DNA of 64,000 nt from Lycium barbarum (Eukaryota; Streptophyta; Magnoliopsida; Solanales; Solanaceae). Position numbers and translations under genes: made by a program. Location of the stretch: NCBI RefSeq assembly GCF_019175385.1, contig NC_083346.1, forward strand, positions 55,209,821 to 55,273,820, written 5' to 3'. Position 1 is the stretch's first letter, and each line of letters starts with the position of its first letter. This document shows, one piece after another, positions 21,622-34,425 of the stretch. The notes under the pieces are model-generated. The model had not been told where the DNA came from. It saw only the letters and a list, made by a program, of their open reading frames with translations, and ran no database searches.

Positions 21622-22946
21622 AAAACAAAGGCCCAGTTTGAAATCTCGCCTGAAGGAGTATTATTATACGACGGCAGATCCTGTGTACCGGGCATTGCGG
21701 GCTTACGACGGTAGATTATGGGCGAGGCACATCATGCACGGTATTCTGTTCGTCCTAGTTCCACTAAGATGTATCGGGATCTCAGCTGTTTGTATTGGTG
21801 GGACGGCATGAAGAAAGATATTGCCGAGTTTGTTAGTCAGTGCCCAAAATGCCAACAAGTTAAGATCGAGCATCAGAAGCCCGGTGGATTACTACAGGAG
21901 ATGGAAATTCCAGCCTGGAAATGGGAGATGATTAATATGGACTTCATTGTTGGGTTGTCGCGTACTCTACGCAGGTACGACTCTATTTGGGTTATTGTGG
22001 ACAGGCTGACGAACTCAGCCCATTTTCCTTCCGGTCCGGACTCTTTATTCGCCTGAGGATTATGCCAGATTATATATCAGAGGGATAGTCAGACTTCACG
22101 GAGTCCCTGTATTATTACTGACCGAGGTGCCCAGTTTACAGATAATTTCTGGAGGTCATTTCAGGAGGGATTAGGGACTCAGGTGAGCCTCAGTACAACT
22201 TTTCATCCTCAGACTGACGGGCCTGCGTTATTGGTTTCAGGGGCAGCTGGGATGATCATGTGCCGCTTATAGAGTTTGCCTACAATAGCAGTTATCACTC
22301 CAGCATTCAGATGGCCCCGTACGAGGCCCTTTATGGCAGGAGATGTAGATCTCCTATTGGTTGGTTTGACGTCGGCGAGACTAAGTTGGTTGGGCCAAAT
22401 GTGATCCAGGAAGCTGTAGATAAGGTGAAGTTTATTCGGGAGCGACTATTGGCTGCTCGGAGCCAACTGAAAGCTTATGCTGATAGACGACGTCGACCGT
22501 TGGAGTTTTAGATTGGCGACTGGGTATTCCTGAAGGTGTCGCCCATGAAGGGCGTTATGAGATTTGGCAAGAAGGGTAAGTTGAGCCCGCGGTACATCGG
22601 GCCATACCAGATTGTTCGGAGGATAGGCGCAGTCGCCTACGAGCTACACTTGCCATCCGATTTGGAGGCCGTGCACCCGGCGTTTCATGTATCTATGTGG
22701 CGGAAGGGTAATGGTAATCTTTCCAGGATATTCCCAGTAGATGATCTTCCGGTGACGGAGCAGTTGTCTTATGACGAGCAGCTGGTGGCTATTCTGGATC
22801 GTCAGGTGAGGAGATTGCGCACTAAGGAGGTGCCTTCTGTCAAAGTTCTATGGCGCAATAATAACCGGGAAGAGATGACTTGGGAGGCGGAGGATGAGAT
22901 GAAGAAGCGATACCCCCATTTATTTCCTACGCCTCTTGTAATCTAG
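21622..22946 (+). pseudogene. E3 integrase and chromodomain remnant
   Basis: The only coding remnant of E3. It begins near FEISPEGVLLYDGRSCVPG. A TAG at 21712-21714 interrupts it. Zinc-binding His positions read VRPSSTKMYRDL, so both His are replaced by Arg, while CPKCQQVK is kept. The catalytic region NMDFIVGL is followed by a frameshift near 22040. A deletion of some tens of bases near 22218 removes the segment with the catalytic Glu. TAG at 22509-22511 precedes the GPY/F part. From 22536 the chromodomain (VKVLWRNNNREEMTWEAEDEM) is intact to the stop at 22944-22946. Confidence 0.92.
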
Positions 22947-23044
22947 ACGTTTGTATTTATTGTACCAATGAACGGATGGACCATGTGTGCTATTTATAAA
23001 AATGGTTTTCCCGTTATGTTTGTGAGTCTTCATAAGATTTATTT

Positions 23045-23080
23045 AACATTCGGGGACGAATGTTCTTAAGGGGGGGAGAA
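23045..23080 (+). other. E3 pre-PPT hairpin and polypurine tract
   Basis: AACATTCG/CGAATGTT (8 bp, loop GGGA) at 23045-23064, then AAGGGGGGGAGAA at 23068-23080, ending at the 3' LTR. The stretch 22947-23044 is non-coding. Confidence 0.85.
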
Positions 23081-26011
23081 TGTTATGTCCCGTGTTTTTC
23101 GTATGATTGAAAATCGAGAAATAATTACGACTTGTGTGTTGAAAGGATATGATTTGATTTTTGTGAATATGACTATGTAGGTTATGGAATCTTTAATGTT
23201 AAGACATCGGGGAAGGCCGAGGGTAAATTTGGAATTTCGGAAATTAGTTTCGGGAATTACAAAACGGGACGTTTTATGAATTGGGCCAAGAAAAATATAA
23301 CACGAATGAGGCCCAAGAATTCTTGAAGGGGCCGACCAAAGGCCAAAGCCCAACCCATTTTTAATGTCATGTGTTGAGCACATGACTTATACAATTGGAT
23401 ATATATCACTTCACACTTAGAATTTATCAAGAAAAAATCACATTTCCACTTTGACTCAAAAGAGAGCTCTCGGCCGAAGGAGAGAAAAGGAGAAAGAAAG
23501 ATTTTCCAAGCTTTGTTGTTAAGCAAAAATTCTTGTTCTTCCCATAGTTGTGAAGTACTCAAGGCCCTCTTCAACGGGGTATAATTAGTTTGGCACAAGA
23601 ACCTCGTTTGCGACAAGTCGGAAATTCAAGAAAAGGTAAGAATTTTGCCCCTCTAATGTTATAGAATTGGTATGAATGTGTTAATGATTGAGAATAGACG
23701 AGAATTTCGTAGTTTTAATGTGTGTACGAAACCGTGGGTGTATGTATACTTGGTGTTGTGGCCGTGTGCCCTAGGAGGAAGAAGGAATATGAATTTGATC
23801 TTGTTTAGTTGGCATAATGTGTTGTTGTGATCCTTGTGTCGTAAATGATTGATTGATGAATTAAATTGGCGTTGGAAAATGATTTCGGATATTATCGGAA
23901 AGCGTATACCTTTGGTATCATTATGTATATCATTGTATATTTAGGGTGCTAGAGACTTTAAATATGAATTTATAATGATGTTAATGAATTCGGAATGAAA
24001 CGACGTGAGTTAGAATGTTCGTCGTGAATTTTTGATGTTTTGAAGAATTATGGAAAGTAATGGATTTTGGGGAAATTTCGTGTTTGGCTTGGATTGTAGT
24101 TAGGATGTGATTGTATAAGTTTGAATGAGGAAATGAATACAATTATGTAGATATAGAATTGGAGTTTTGGAAGTTTGAATGAAAGTTGCCAACTTAAGTA
24201 ATAAAGTTGAACTTTGAACCTAGAGTGGTTTGATTATTGCTTGTGTTGTTTGTTGATGTGTGGGCTGTTGTTATTGATATATTTTGAGCCGAGCTAAGTC
24301 TCGGGGATGTTTGATTTATAGGGGAAATGCTGCCGAAATTTCGGTAAGCAAAAATGAAGTTAATGGCATTTTTAGCCTAAGAATCTCAATTGGTAACTTT
24401 GGCCATTTGCAGATTTCAGGCGAAACGGGACTGGACTTTTGGGAGAGCATACGACATCTGTGAGGTATGTAAAGTTCCCTACTCCTTCATTTGGCATGTC
24501 TTAGTATCCTAGGCGAATATTGGAACTTCCGGAGCATTTCTGCTCCTCGAAACCCGATCCACAGAAAAGTTACTATTCATTCAATTCAATTGAAGCCTAA
24601 GGGCTCTATTTTGGCTAGAATGCCACCACTCGTCCGAAACCTATCGAAATGTGGTCGGGTAACCTAGAAACGATTATGTATGACCTTTGGCATATAAATG
24701 TTTGTAAAAATATGTTCGCCACCTCACTTTGACTCGAGGTGGGCCCGCTACCCCGAAACGCCCTATTTCTCTCATTGGGCTATCTTTGTGAATAGAGTTG
24801 GATATACTACTTCTGATTTTTGGAACTTCCTCCTACGGGGTATGTTTTGAACATTACGATGCGCCAAGTTATGTTTTGAACTATACGTACTATTTTGGAA
24901 ACGTTTTGTGAAATGAAACCTTATATCGACTAAGTATTCGATTATTTTGTACTATGGAACGATTTGTGAAACTATTATGTTTTGAAGACTATTTTGAAGT
25001 ATGATTTGCATTTGTTTGCTCACGACTCCGCTCGTGCCTTATTATGACTTCGTTCACCGGTTCCCGGGCCGGTTTTGATTCGTGCGCCTTATGACAAATT
25101 CGGCCGTATGCTGTGTTACGGTTCCCGAGGCTTCGCCATAGGGCCGGGTTCCGTTTGGAGTTATGCTGTGATATGGCTCGTGATGCGATACGCTCACCTA
25201 TGATTATGTTTGTGTTCGGGGATGTACGGAGATTTGAAACCTTCTGGTGTTATGCTGTGTGTGGCTCCAGTGTCGGAGTGGCGACCACGTTCTTGAGCTT
25301 TGCATGATTTTCGCCTGCATTATGTATATGTATATGATTTGATACGGATTTTGACACTCCGGTTTGTTCTCTACTTTGTCTTTTGATTTGCTTTCAGTTT
25401 GGTTCATATATCTGTACTCCGTGCTTTACATACTCAGTACATATTTCGTACTGACCCCCTCTCTTTGGGGGGCTGCGTTTCATGCCCGCAGGTACAGAAG
25501 CTCGTTTGGGAGATCCTCCGGTTTAGGCTACTCATTCTGCTGTGTTGAAGCGCTCCCCTTGATCTGGAGCCTAACTTTTGGTACATACCCCCTGTTGTGT
25601 GTGCATTCTGTACATTTGACTATTTGGGTACGGCGGGGCCCTGTCTCGCCATCTGTCTTTGTTTTGAGTTCGTAGAGGCCTGTAGTCATATATGTGGGGC
25701 GAGGGTCCTATGTATGTTTGTTCGATTTTGGTTTTTTTTGGTCTTAGAGCGGTCTGTTTGTTATGATGGCCCTAAATGGCCCTTATGCTTATATTTGCGC
25801 TTTTGACTGGCGATGGCCATTCCGCCGCTCAGTTTGTATTTGATATGACACTCTGATTTGTGCGACCGCCTAAGACATATTTTGATATAACCTATGTTTG
25901 CTATGATTTTGTAAAATTCTGGAATAAGTTTGGATTTGGTATCGAATATGCGATTTGGTCTGGGTACCCAGGTCGGGTGCCAGTCGCGGCCCACGGAGCT
26001 GGGTCGTGACA
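23081..26011 (+). repeat. E3 3' LTR
   Basis: TGTTATGTCCCG...GGTCGTGACA. Near-identical to 15984-18909. A 5-bp indel (GCGTT present here) lies just after the CCCCC/GGGGG stem-loop. Confidence 0.95.
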
Positions 26012-27229
26012 TCTACAGTCGTAACTTTTCATCGAAACGACCTTATAACAGTCCAACCATTATAGTAACATGATGCATAACTCTAATTACACTTAATCTT
26101 CAAATTCTACAAGAACGACAACACGTCCCAAAACAGCCCTTAATTAACAACATAGAGATGCCCGATAATCTCACGAACGTCTACAAATACACCAAGCAAA
26201 CCACATACGCTTCTTTGACATTATCTCATACACTCTTTCCATCAAAATTTGCGAATCATATCAACACATAAACGACAACAACATAAATTATTCATATGCA
26301 AGAAAACTACCTTAACATCACAATAAGTCCTTAAAACAGCCCACAAAACAAATACAACTTCAACTTTAACCATCAAATTCCTTCACTTTCATCACATAAT
26401 CCATGACAACAACAACTACAACATTAATTAAAATTAATCCACCATTTTTAATTAGAGCAGCCCCTACACAGCCCAAACAACGCCTCAACATCAACATACA
26501 CAATTCCTTAAATCCAATCCACATCTACCAAATTATAGCAAGTTCAAACCATCTCCAAAACATGTAGAAAAGGATTAAATCTTACCTTAGAGATAAGCTC
26601 TTATTATCAACCATGGTCGTGAGCTTCCTCCTTTTTTTTTTCGTCCAATTGAACTTCAAAATCTAACAATTTATTGGTGTGCGGGGGGGGGGGAGCTGGC
26701 CGTGAGCTATTTAGGGGCTGCCATGGCTGGCCGTGAGCGTCATGAAGCCATGCCATAGCCATGGCCGAACCCTCTCTCTCTCTCTCTAGAGCTTTAGAGC
26801 TCCTCTTTCTAAGTTCTATTTTGCAAAGTTGAAATTGTAATGTAATTGATGACTTAGTCATCAAACCATAATCTTATATGGTGCCTAAAAAATGGACATG
26901 TGTCCACCCTTGTGACACGTGTCTATCCTTATGACATGTGTCAAATTTTCATTCAACACCAATCAAATTCCGCCATGTGTCGTGGGGCTCACTTAGTGGT
27001 CCAATTAGCTTAATTAATTGTTAATCCCCACTTAATAATATAATCATACTTAATTAATCCCTAATCTCCACTGATATTTCTACACCAATTAAATTTACAA
27101 GCAATCGCGCACTCATTAAAAATCGGGGATTTAAAAGCCCTTGTCTCATATCCCAAGAATAATCTCGTCCTTAAACTTACGTCGATTAGCTTTCGAATAA
27201 TCCGACGTGCAAAAATACGGGGTACAACA
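26012..27229 (-). repeat. Old minus-strand LTR fragment, right part (E3 duplication, U3 end)
   Basis: Starts with the TCTAC duplication, then continues the LTR of 15567-15983. Its minus-strand 5' end, TGTTGTACCCCGTATTTTTGC (27229 downward), resembles the start of the E7 LTR (TGTTATATCCCGTATTTTTA), and homology continues for several hundred bases. A donor-like AAG/GTAAG is near 26590. A G-run (near 26685) and a CT-run (near 26775) are present. The minus-strand open frame 26607-26864 is inside the LTR and is not a gene. Confidence 0.75.
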
Positions 27230-28304
27230 CTTCCCTTATCTGAATGACAAACATAAGAAATGGACACATCATACTATCCTTTCCTGACATAGGATTTACG
27301 TTGTCCCCTGTTGTACAAGTAGTCCTGATGAACAGGGAATAGGCTAATTCCATAGGCCTACTTATAATTTTCCATAACTGCGGTAAACATGGTCATCTAT
27401 ATTGATGGTTTGGAGTCTCAATGACTTACTATAACTTACTAAACTTCTGATATCTAACTTTTGTTGCACTATGAATTTTGGTATGTCTTTCCTCATTCCC
27501 TTCTTAGTAGTATTAATGTATGTCCTTGTTGCTCTCAACTGCCTAGCATAACAAGGCAATCAGCTTTTCCTTTTATCAGTCGTCAATCTAATCACATTGG
27601 ATAATCTGCTTCACTATAATTGGAGTCCGTAGGATGTATTAGGATAGCTCCTCCCTTGAGGGTCCATAATCCTATAATGAGCTGACATCAAATTCACCGA
27701 ACTCTTTTTTTTCCCCCCTGACTTAATAAGGCTATGCCCTAGATAGATGCCATAATCTAAGTTTACTAATCAATTCTGATACTGACGAACTGCTGAACTT
27801 ACAAGTCCTTAACATTTCCTCTTTATCTTAACATAAACTGAGTTACTCTAGATCTGCGGCTCGAACATTAGCGACTTTCTTTTCTTCCATGGACATTCAC
27901 AATCATCGGAGTCTTTCCATCATTCTATTTATTAACCGGGTCGTAAACTCAACTATCTTTAGTAAGGGTGCGCTAAAATCTCATAGAGTACTTATATAAT
28001 TAATATCGACGCTATCCCAATATATCCTTTCCTATACACATAACTATAACTAACTTAAGAGCATGGGTCAAATAATTCTTCTTGTACCGTTACAGCTATC
28101 CTGAGGCATGAGCTATAATCTCACCACGCTGTATCAATCCATAACTTAACTCAATGCTTGAATCATCATAACGCGTGATATGGCTATCCAGTCCCTTTAG
28201 GAATGTTACACTTGATGCTGAAACTTCACTTGTCACTCATCTTCTAGAAACTTAAGCTTACAATTATCGTCCTCTGGAGTCTGGCTGTTTCCTTGGCCAG
28301 TTTA

Positions 28305-29000
28305 TCAGTGGTACAAAACGTGAAAAACGTCCTTCACAAAATTCCAATAATAACTTGCTAAGTCCAAGAAATCACCGACTTCTATGAGTTTTCTAGCCCT
28401 TGGGCCATTTTGTATAGCTTCAACCCTCCTTAATTCTAAACTTAGAAGAGCTATACCGTTTAATTTGCAAAAGGTTCTGAGCCGACAATTCCTGATACTA
28501 AGAATTATAGGTCCGCACGTAACAAACAACATGCTCTGACTTTAAGCAAGAGTAACCCCAAGATCGTCTAGGGAAACTGTTACGAATAGGTTTCGGAGGA
28601 GTCTACTAAGCACACTTACTCATCAAGCCCATAATACTGATAGGGCCTTAGTCAGTCCAAATGACATTGCTCAAAACTCGAGTTAACTTACCTGATCCTG
28701 AAAGTTTTCTTTGGGACGCCTTTCCTCTGACCTTTATCTGGGAATAACTTGAGCTCATGTCCGTCTTTAAGGAAGCATTCTGTGCTAGCAAAACAAATCG
28801 ACAACCCTTAATTGTACTTGCTCATTCTTAGATATCATCTTATTTACCTGCTTACAATCACTTGTACATATGCAAGGAGCTATCCTACTTCCTTATAACC
28901 CAAACTGATTCAACTGATCCTTCAAATACTCTTTATTTTCTTCAACTTTGCAGGGATCATTTCTATAAGGCGAAGTAAATGTTGGCTGCGTACCTGACAA
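28305..29000 (-). pseudogene. E4 reverse transcriptase remnant
   Basis: Minus-strand frames give VEAIQNGPRARKLIEVGDFL and DLASYYWNFVKDVFHV, which track the [13 protein letters not shown]...[14 protein letters not shown] segment of the E2 RT-RNase H junction. Near 28840-29000 another stretch follows the [17 protein letters not shown]...[11 protein letters not shown] segment with many substitutions. Stops and frameshifts are frequent. Confidence 0.7.
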
Positions 29001-30384
29001 TACTTTTGTTTAGCAAGACTAATCCTTTACTTAGAGAAAGTCTTGGGATTTCCCTCGGACATCCCTAAAACTTATGAACCATAAAGGTAAACTGGGAGGT
29101 CTATAACTTGGCTTTCATAATATGAACTCCAATCATATGAGATACATACTTGTTTCTGATTCATCTTCCCGATCATAGGACAGGAGATAAATTTATTCCT
29201 TCGTGCTTTTACAACATTGCACGACTTGAGTGCCTTTGAAGGTCTGCACCCAATTTCTTCTATAGCCCATATCATTTCGGTGCGTATACCTTGGAAAGCA
29301 TACTATATACTTTATAAGCTACTCACCGATATTCATATAATGTCCCACCTAATATCTTATTCGCTATCGCGCCTTAGAAAATATCCCTTAGCAGAATGCA
29401 TGACTCGCCCGTTGACTTTCCATGACATGGTTCTTTACATATCACAAACCTCGCAATGTTTCAAGGCGTTGACCTTAAAAATTACTCCCACAAGGTACCT
29501 TATAACCATTTTGTAATCCTTAGTCAAAATTTTATATATTCTATAATCAAGTCCTTGCCAAGGACCACAATTCACTAATTAACTCACTCTCTGATCATGC
29601 TCCTTACTTTTCGGTCTACGAAGCCTTGATTTACATACACTATTCATACAAATCATCCATTATCCTTTTCTTTGATTACATACCGCATTCCTTTTCCATA
29701 GGTATCTGCAAATCTCATCTACTTGTATCTACTACACCTTCTATCACTGGTGCCTTATTCCTTTATTCAGCTTCTTTTCTGTTTCATTCCTCTTAAAGGC
29801 TAAAATACTATAAGCCCAGGGTGCTTCAATCTAATACTGCTAATAAATGTAGGGGATGAAATATCACCTCATCTGCTTAGTTCTACTACAACTTCTGTAT
29901 CCATCCCTGAGAAATCCCTTTGAGAGCACATAAACTTATATGACTTAAAATCTCAATTCTGACTTCAAAATCCATGTCCATAATAAAGATGTCCTGATTA
30001 TAATTATTCGTAAGAACAATCCACTATCAAACTTTCTGAAGCCCTAGAGTAACGAATGATTGATGATGTCCTGAGATTAGGTCATATATATATAAAACAC
30101 AATTGGTTTCTGAAGGAAAGAGCCGCATTCCTGTAAATAAGATACTGGAGAACTTAGGTCGGATATATCTGGAAATAAAGCCCCTTTGTCCTTATTAAAA
30201 GTACTGCTCCTTAACTGACTCTCTTCTTTCTCCATCTCGTACTCCCCACGATCTGTGGGAAACTCCTGGTTAACTAAATCCCAAGATAGAGAACTAGGTA
30301 CCTTTGTGATACTAGCATCAGAAGTTGGCCTAACATATTGCTAAAACGGAAGGAAAATCTGGATGTGCCAAGCTCTGTACTTCA

Positions 30385-30640
30385 TTAATTGCGTCTTTGT
30401 CCGCAGGAGTCTCGTGAACCCTTAAACGGGTCTTTGTCATATGAATTTTCAGTCGGGTCTCCTCCTACTGGAGCCACATCCTCCGATGGATCCGTCTCAA
30501 GGGAATAGCTGATGCTCTTTCTTATACCTCTTGACATCCTTGACCCTGAGTCGACAGGTGGTACGGATCTCATGTCCACCTTCGGAGCCTTACTTACGCT
30601 GGCATTAACTGAACTTGTCCTCTTCTGCAATACAATCCTT
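30385..30640 (-). pseudogene. E4 Gag N-terminal remnant
   Basis: An open minus-strand frame (QKRTSSVNASVSKAPKVDM, then a Ser/Pro/Asp-rich stretch) sits where Gag starts in other elements, about 190 nt inside the PBS. Composition fits the disordered Gag N-terminus, but there is no conserved motif to prove it. Confidence 0.4.
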
Positions 30641-30744
30641 CAATTTAACAAAAATCGTACCAAGAACGAGCTTTCCTATCATTGGCTCTACTGCACGATC
30701 TATGATCAGAAAGAAAGATGAACATCCTAAATATCCTACAGCCT

Positions 30745-30784
30745 CCTGCCTATAAGTATGGTGCACAACACACCCATAGACAAG
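30745..30784 (-). other. E4 leader hairpin with GTGCAC loop
   Basis: CTTGTCTAT/ATAGGCAGG and GGGTGTG/CATACTT pair around TTGTGCAC, with the hexamer at 30761-30766. A T-A pair of the other copies is C-G here, so pairing is kept. Confidence 0.75.
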
Positions 30785-30825
30785 ACTCTGCTGGATACGG
30801 CTCATAGACAACCCTACGACGAACT

Positions 30826-30837
30826 GCTCTGATACCA
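30826..30837 (-). other. E4 primer-binding site
   Basis: Complement of TGGTATCAGAGC, perfect, four bases from the LTR end at 30842. Confidence 0.9.
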
Positions 30838-30841
30838 CTTT

Positions 30842-33096
30842 TGTCATAGCCCAACCGGAGGGCTATGACGGACACCTAGAAGCTGACCTCCAAGATACAA
30901 CAAAACATACATAACATACATGCTCCTGCTCATTCTGGGCTGCTTGAGGGCGCTCACAACATGATTTGCTGACTGATAGATATCATAAACTGGAGAGTCA
31001 CAATCCTCAAAAAGATATATATATGTATATACATGCATTACTAAACTAAATCGGGGTATGAGTCGACAAGGCTACCCGATAAAACTATGTAACCAAACGG
31101 GTACAGAGCGGGCCATACTGTCTGATTGAGTACAAGCGCCTATGAGCCTCTACTGAGATACTGGACATGCTGTGGACGGGACAGGGCCTCCGCCCTACCC
31201 ATAACATCAGGACACATTTTCGGTCTAGACGGCAACTCCGACAAGAAAGGAGTGCTCCACTATTAAGCTGAGGAAGCAGCCTAAGGATGCGATCTGTCTT
31301 CCTGGCTATCTAAACCTGCGAGCATGAACACCGCCCCTCGTACAATATGAGAGTCAGTATGGATAATGTATCGAGTATGTAAGGCAGAAGAGTAGCATAC
31401 ACATAGGATTCATGAACAAAAATCGAGAATCATAAACTAAACTGACTGACTGAATACATCTGTATGTCTGACTATCTGAACATATATGTATGAGTGCATC
31501 TATATGTCTGACTATCTGAATATATCTATATATCTCTGCTTCATGAAAATGCCTATGAGGGCATATGATATACAATGTATAAGTCATAGTGCCGAGGAAC
31601 GTACGGCCCGATCCATATCCCATCATCAAACAGGCCCCTTTGGGCATAATAGCATAATGGCCCCTCCGGGCATAATAGCATAATGGCCCCTTCGGGCATC
31701 ATAATCATCATCATTGTGCAGCAGCTGATCAGGTGGTAATGCGTATATAACACCTCGCCCTTTTCCCATACCCCATATATATAATATACACGTATCTAAC
31801 GCCTTCTGGTCAGGGTCAAAATGCATATATGTAAATGCATGCAATGCATAAATGTGGACTAACATTATCATAATACAGACTCAAGACCCGTGAACAGAAG
31901 GAACAATCATAACAAAAGGGTACAGGATCATCAAGAACGGGTATACTCCTAATACCTCTAAGAGTAGAGTTATATGGAGACTCGAGTATTAATTGTCCGC
32001 GGATATCATAGGATCACGCCAAAAAGAAAGAAAGGGAAAGCCTTAACATACCTGGAAGCTTACTTCTTGACTTTCCAACTTACTTCTTGTCTTTGAATCT
32101 ACATAAGATCATTCGTAGTCTCGTAATCTAAATATAAAATCATTCATACTATTATTAGGCTTATCGTCATGTGCTTCGTCAAGCCTTCAAAGTAAATCCC
32201 TTAAAGTCTGTCGAAATTTGGGCAGCATCTCCCCTGTTTATATCTCTAGCCCAAAATCACAATACCAACAACCAACAACAACAACAACAAAAAACAATAC
32301 TAACATCATCAACATCATCATTAACATCAAAATATGCCATAAAACATTCCACACGATGTTTATCCAATTTCTCAATCCACAACTTTATTATACGACCCTT
32401 TAATCACACTATCTTCGTCAATAAACCAAAAGTAACATTAATAAGGAGAGATTCATACCTTATTCTTGTTAAAATAGAAATATCTTCAATATCTACATTG
32501 AATCTGAGCCCAATATCCACTGCAAAACAATTCTATAACCGTAACTATACGTTACCCGAGCCTTGATTAGCCAAAAATAACTTCAAACCCTCACTTTTTG
32601 TGACATATTTCTCCCTATATGTGTGCTGGGCTTAAGTATCTATTTTTGGTGCATAAAAATGGGGTCTTGACCCTTTTATAGGTGAGTAAAGTCGGTGGCA
32701 CTGTGGCACTAAATGTAGCGGGACTGTAGCGGTTACTGTAGCGCGCGTTTTCTGCTCTCTCAGCCTAACTTTTAACGTCCATAATTCTCTACACCGATGT
32801 CTTATTGATCAGCGGTTTGTTGCGTTGGAAACTAGACTTGACAAACTTAATTTTAGGCTTTTGAAACGTCTTAAAACTCCCATTATACTAGGAGATATAT
32901 CCCTCAACAATTGACCAAAAATTCTATCTACTTTTTTTTCCAAATTTTCGACAAACTTATTTTCTTCGATTTGCTTGATCCCGGAACCTTTAGACGCTTG
33001 CTTAACACTTGGTAAGAGTATTCATTAACCTTATAAGGGTTCCATGACCTCTTCGATCTTATGTTAGTTACTAGGAATATTTTTCGAGGTGTAACA
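30842..33096 (-). repeat. E4 5' LTR
   Basis: Minus strand TGTTACACCTCG (33096) ... GGGCTATGACA (30842), 2255 bp. It holds a weakened copy of the stem-loop (about 31350-31375), donor-like AAG/GTATGA near 32456, and repeated CTGTAGC(N)GCGCG motifs (32715-32750). It does not resemble the LTR remnant at 27229 closely, so the two flanking LTRs may not be a true pair. Confidence 0.7.
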
Positions 33097-34262
33097 ATCT
33101 TCTACTCCCTCCAATCTTCAAAACAACTCCCAAAAAACAATAAAGCCTCATTCAAAACAACTCCCAAAAGATTACATTCAAACTATAATCAATTCAATCC
33201 CAAAACTTCATTTCATAATCAATCCATAACAACAACTTCATACAACCCCTTATATACTTGTATACGACCATTCCTTAACATTATTATTGTCCCTCATAAC
33301 AAGATTATGCTCAAAACATACTAATAATTATAACTGAAGTTAATTCCCAACTCAAAATATCATCAAATGCATAGTTGAACTTTTCCTCCAATTTTTTTCT
33401 CCTCAAATCTTTACATAATTACCAAACAAACTCATAAACATGAAACTACGATGAAATCTTACCTCAAAATTGAAGAACACTTCAATTCCATGGTTACTCC
33501 ATCTTAAAAATACTCACCCAAATATCTTCAAGAAGAGGAGACAAGTGTAGGCCTCACTTGGAAACCTTAACCACTTTAATCTTCAGTTGGATTTTTGATT
33601 TAGGCTTGGAAATATGTTGGAATATGTTTGGAGAGGTGTCTAGGGCTTTCTAGGACTTGGGGTTATGTTAAAAATGAAATAAAAAAGACCAAAATTGCCA
33701 TATAGACTTGTAGGAATATATGTGCATGTTGTAGAAGTTGGGGAAATGTTCTAGAGGATTTGGGATATGTTTAGGGGGGTTTGGATGAAGAAATGAGGGG
33801 TAAACCCCCTTTTATAGTGCTCTAGTGTAGGTTGGGTCCGATCTAGAGTTTTCGGGTACTGTAGCGCGCGTGTCGTGCACTGTAGCTGCGCGTGTTGCAC
33901 ACTGTAGCTGCGCGTTTCTGCTCTGCAAGCCTAACTTGTAATGTCCATAACTCTCTACTTCGATGTTATATCGATGAGCGGTTTGTTGCATGGAAACTAG
34001 ACTTCATGAACTTCAATTTAGCCTTTTGTTTAACTTCAAAACTCCTCATATACTAAAAGATATGCTTCTCTAATATTGACCCAAAATTCTGCAAAATTTT
34101 TCCAAACTTTCAACAAACTTATTATCCTCGATTTGCTTGATCCCAGAACCCTTACACACTTTCTTAACACTTGTTAAGAGTACTCCTAAAACTTATAAGG
34201 GTTCGATAACCTCTCCGAGCTTACGTTAGTTTGCAAACGACATGAAAACTTTCGAGGTGTAA
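33097..34262 (-). repeat. LTR U3 fragment, same family as E4 LTR
   Basis: Homologous to the U3 half of 30842-33096: CTGTAGCTGCGCG repeats at 33855-33920, shared GCGGTTTGTTGC...GAAACTAGACTT, and the same start ACACCTCGAAA at 34262. The first TG is missing and the fragment is fused directly to a leader at 34263. Confidence 0.7.
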
Positions 34263-34425
34263 TGCAGCTCTATCGCACGATCTAGAACAAGAAAGAAAGG
34301 TTGCTAATCCTTAAAGTCCTGTAGCCTCCTGCTTATAAGTGTGGCGCGCTACACACCTATAAACAAGACTAAACTAGACACGGCTCATAGACATCCCTAG
34401 GACAAACCTGCACTGATACCAAGTT
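34263..34425 (-). other. Isolated leader with PBS and GCGCGC hairpin
   Basis: A 163-nt piece carrying the full leader signature on the minus strand: PBS at 34410-34421 (one mismatch), hairpin 34328-34367 with hexamer GCGCGC at 34344-34349, and the box GATCGTGCGATAGAGC near 34266-34281. No Gag-Pol follows; an LTR U3 start abuts it. This is the scar of a deletion or template switch between leader and 3' LTR. Confidence 0.8.

Larger units (their letters stand above)
15984..26011 (+). mobile_element. E3: young, coding-deficient Ty3/gypsy element with 5S-derived insert
   Basis: LTRs at 15984-18909 (2926 bp) and 23081-26011 (2931 bp) differ by about nine substitutions and one 5-bp indel by my count, about 0.3%. 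The 5-bp target-site duplication TCTAC (15979-15983 and 26012-26016) is perfect. Internally there is a PBS, leader, 1.2 kb of non-coding DNA, a 5S-rRNA-like segment, a 41-bp tandem array, a broken integrase/chromodomain, and a PPT. Gag, protease, RT and RNase H are absent, so it must have been mobilised in trans, and recently. Confidence 0.95.
27230..30841 (-). mobile_element. E4 internal region, heavily decayed Ty3/gypsy
   Basis: On the minus strand the region ends with a decayed purine tract (ATAAGGGAAG, 27230-27240) against the LTR start and begins with a PBS at 30826-30837. Pol fragments are recognisable only in pieces. At 3.6 kb it is shorter than the internal regions of E1 and E2, so deletions are likely, mainly in integrase. 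Between about 27240 and 28300, and 29000 to 30380, I see nothing recognisable. Confidence 0.7.

Noticed and set aside
15979..26016. Window as an array of solo LTRs only
   Set aside because: E3 has paired LTRs with PBS, PPT and a perfect TCTAC duplication, so it is a complete insertion.
26607..26864. 85-codon minus-strand open frame with Pro- and Lys-rich stretches
   Set aside because: Sits inside an old LTR, over CT and G runs; composition explains it.
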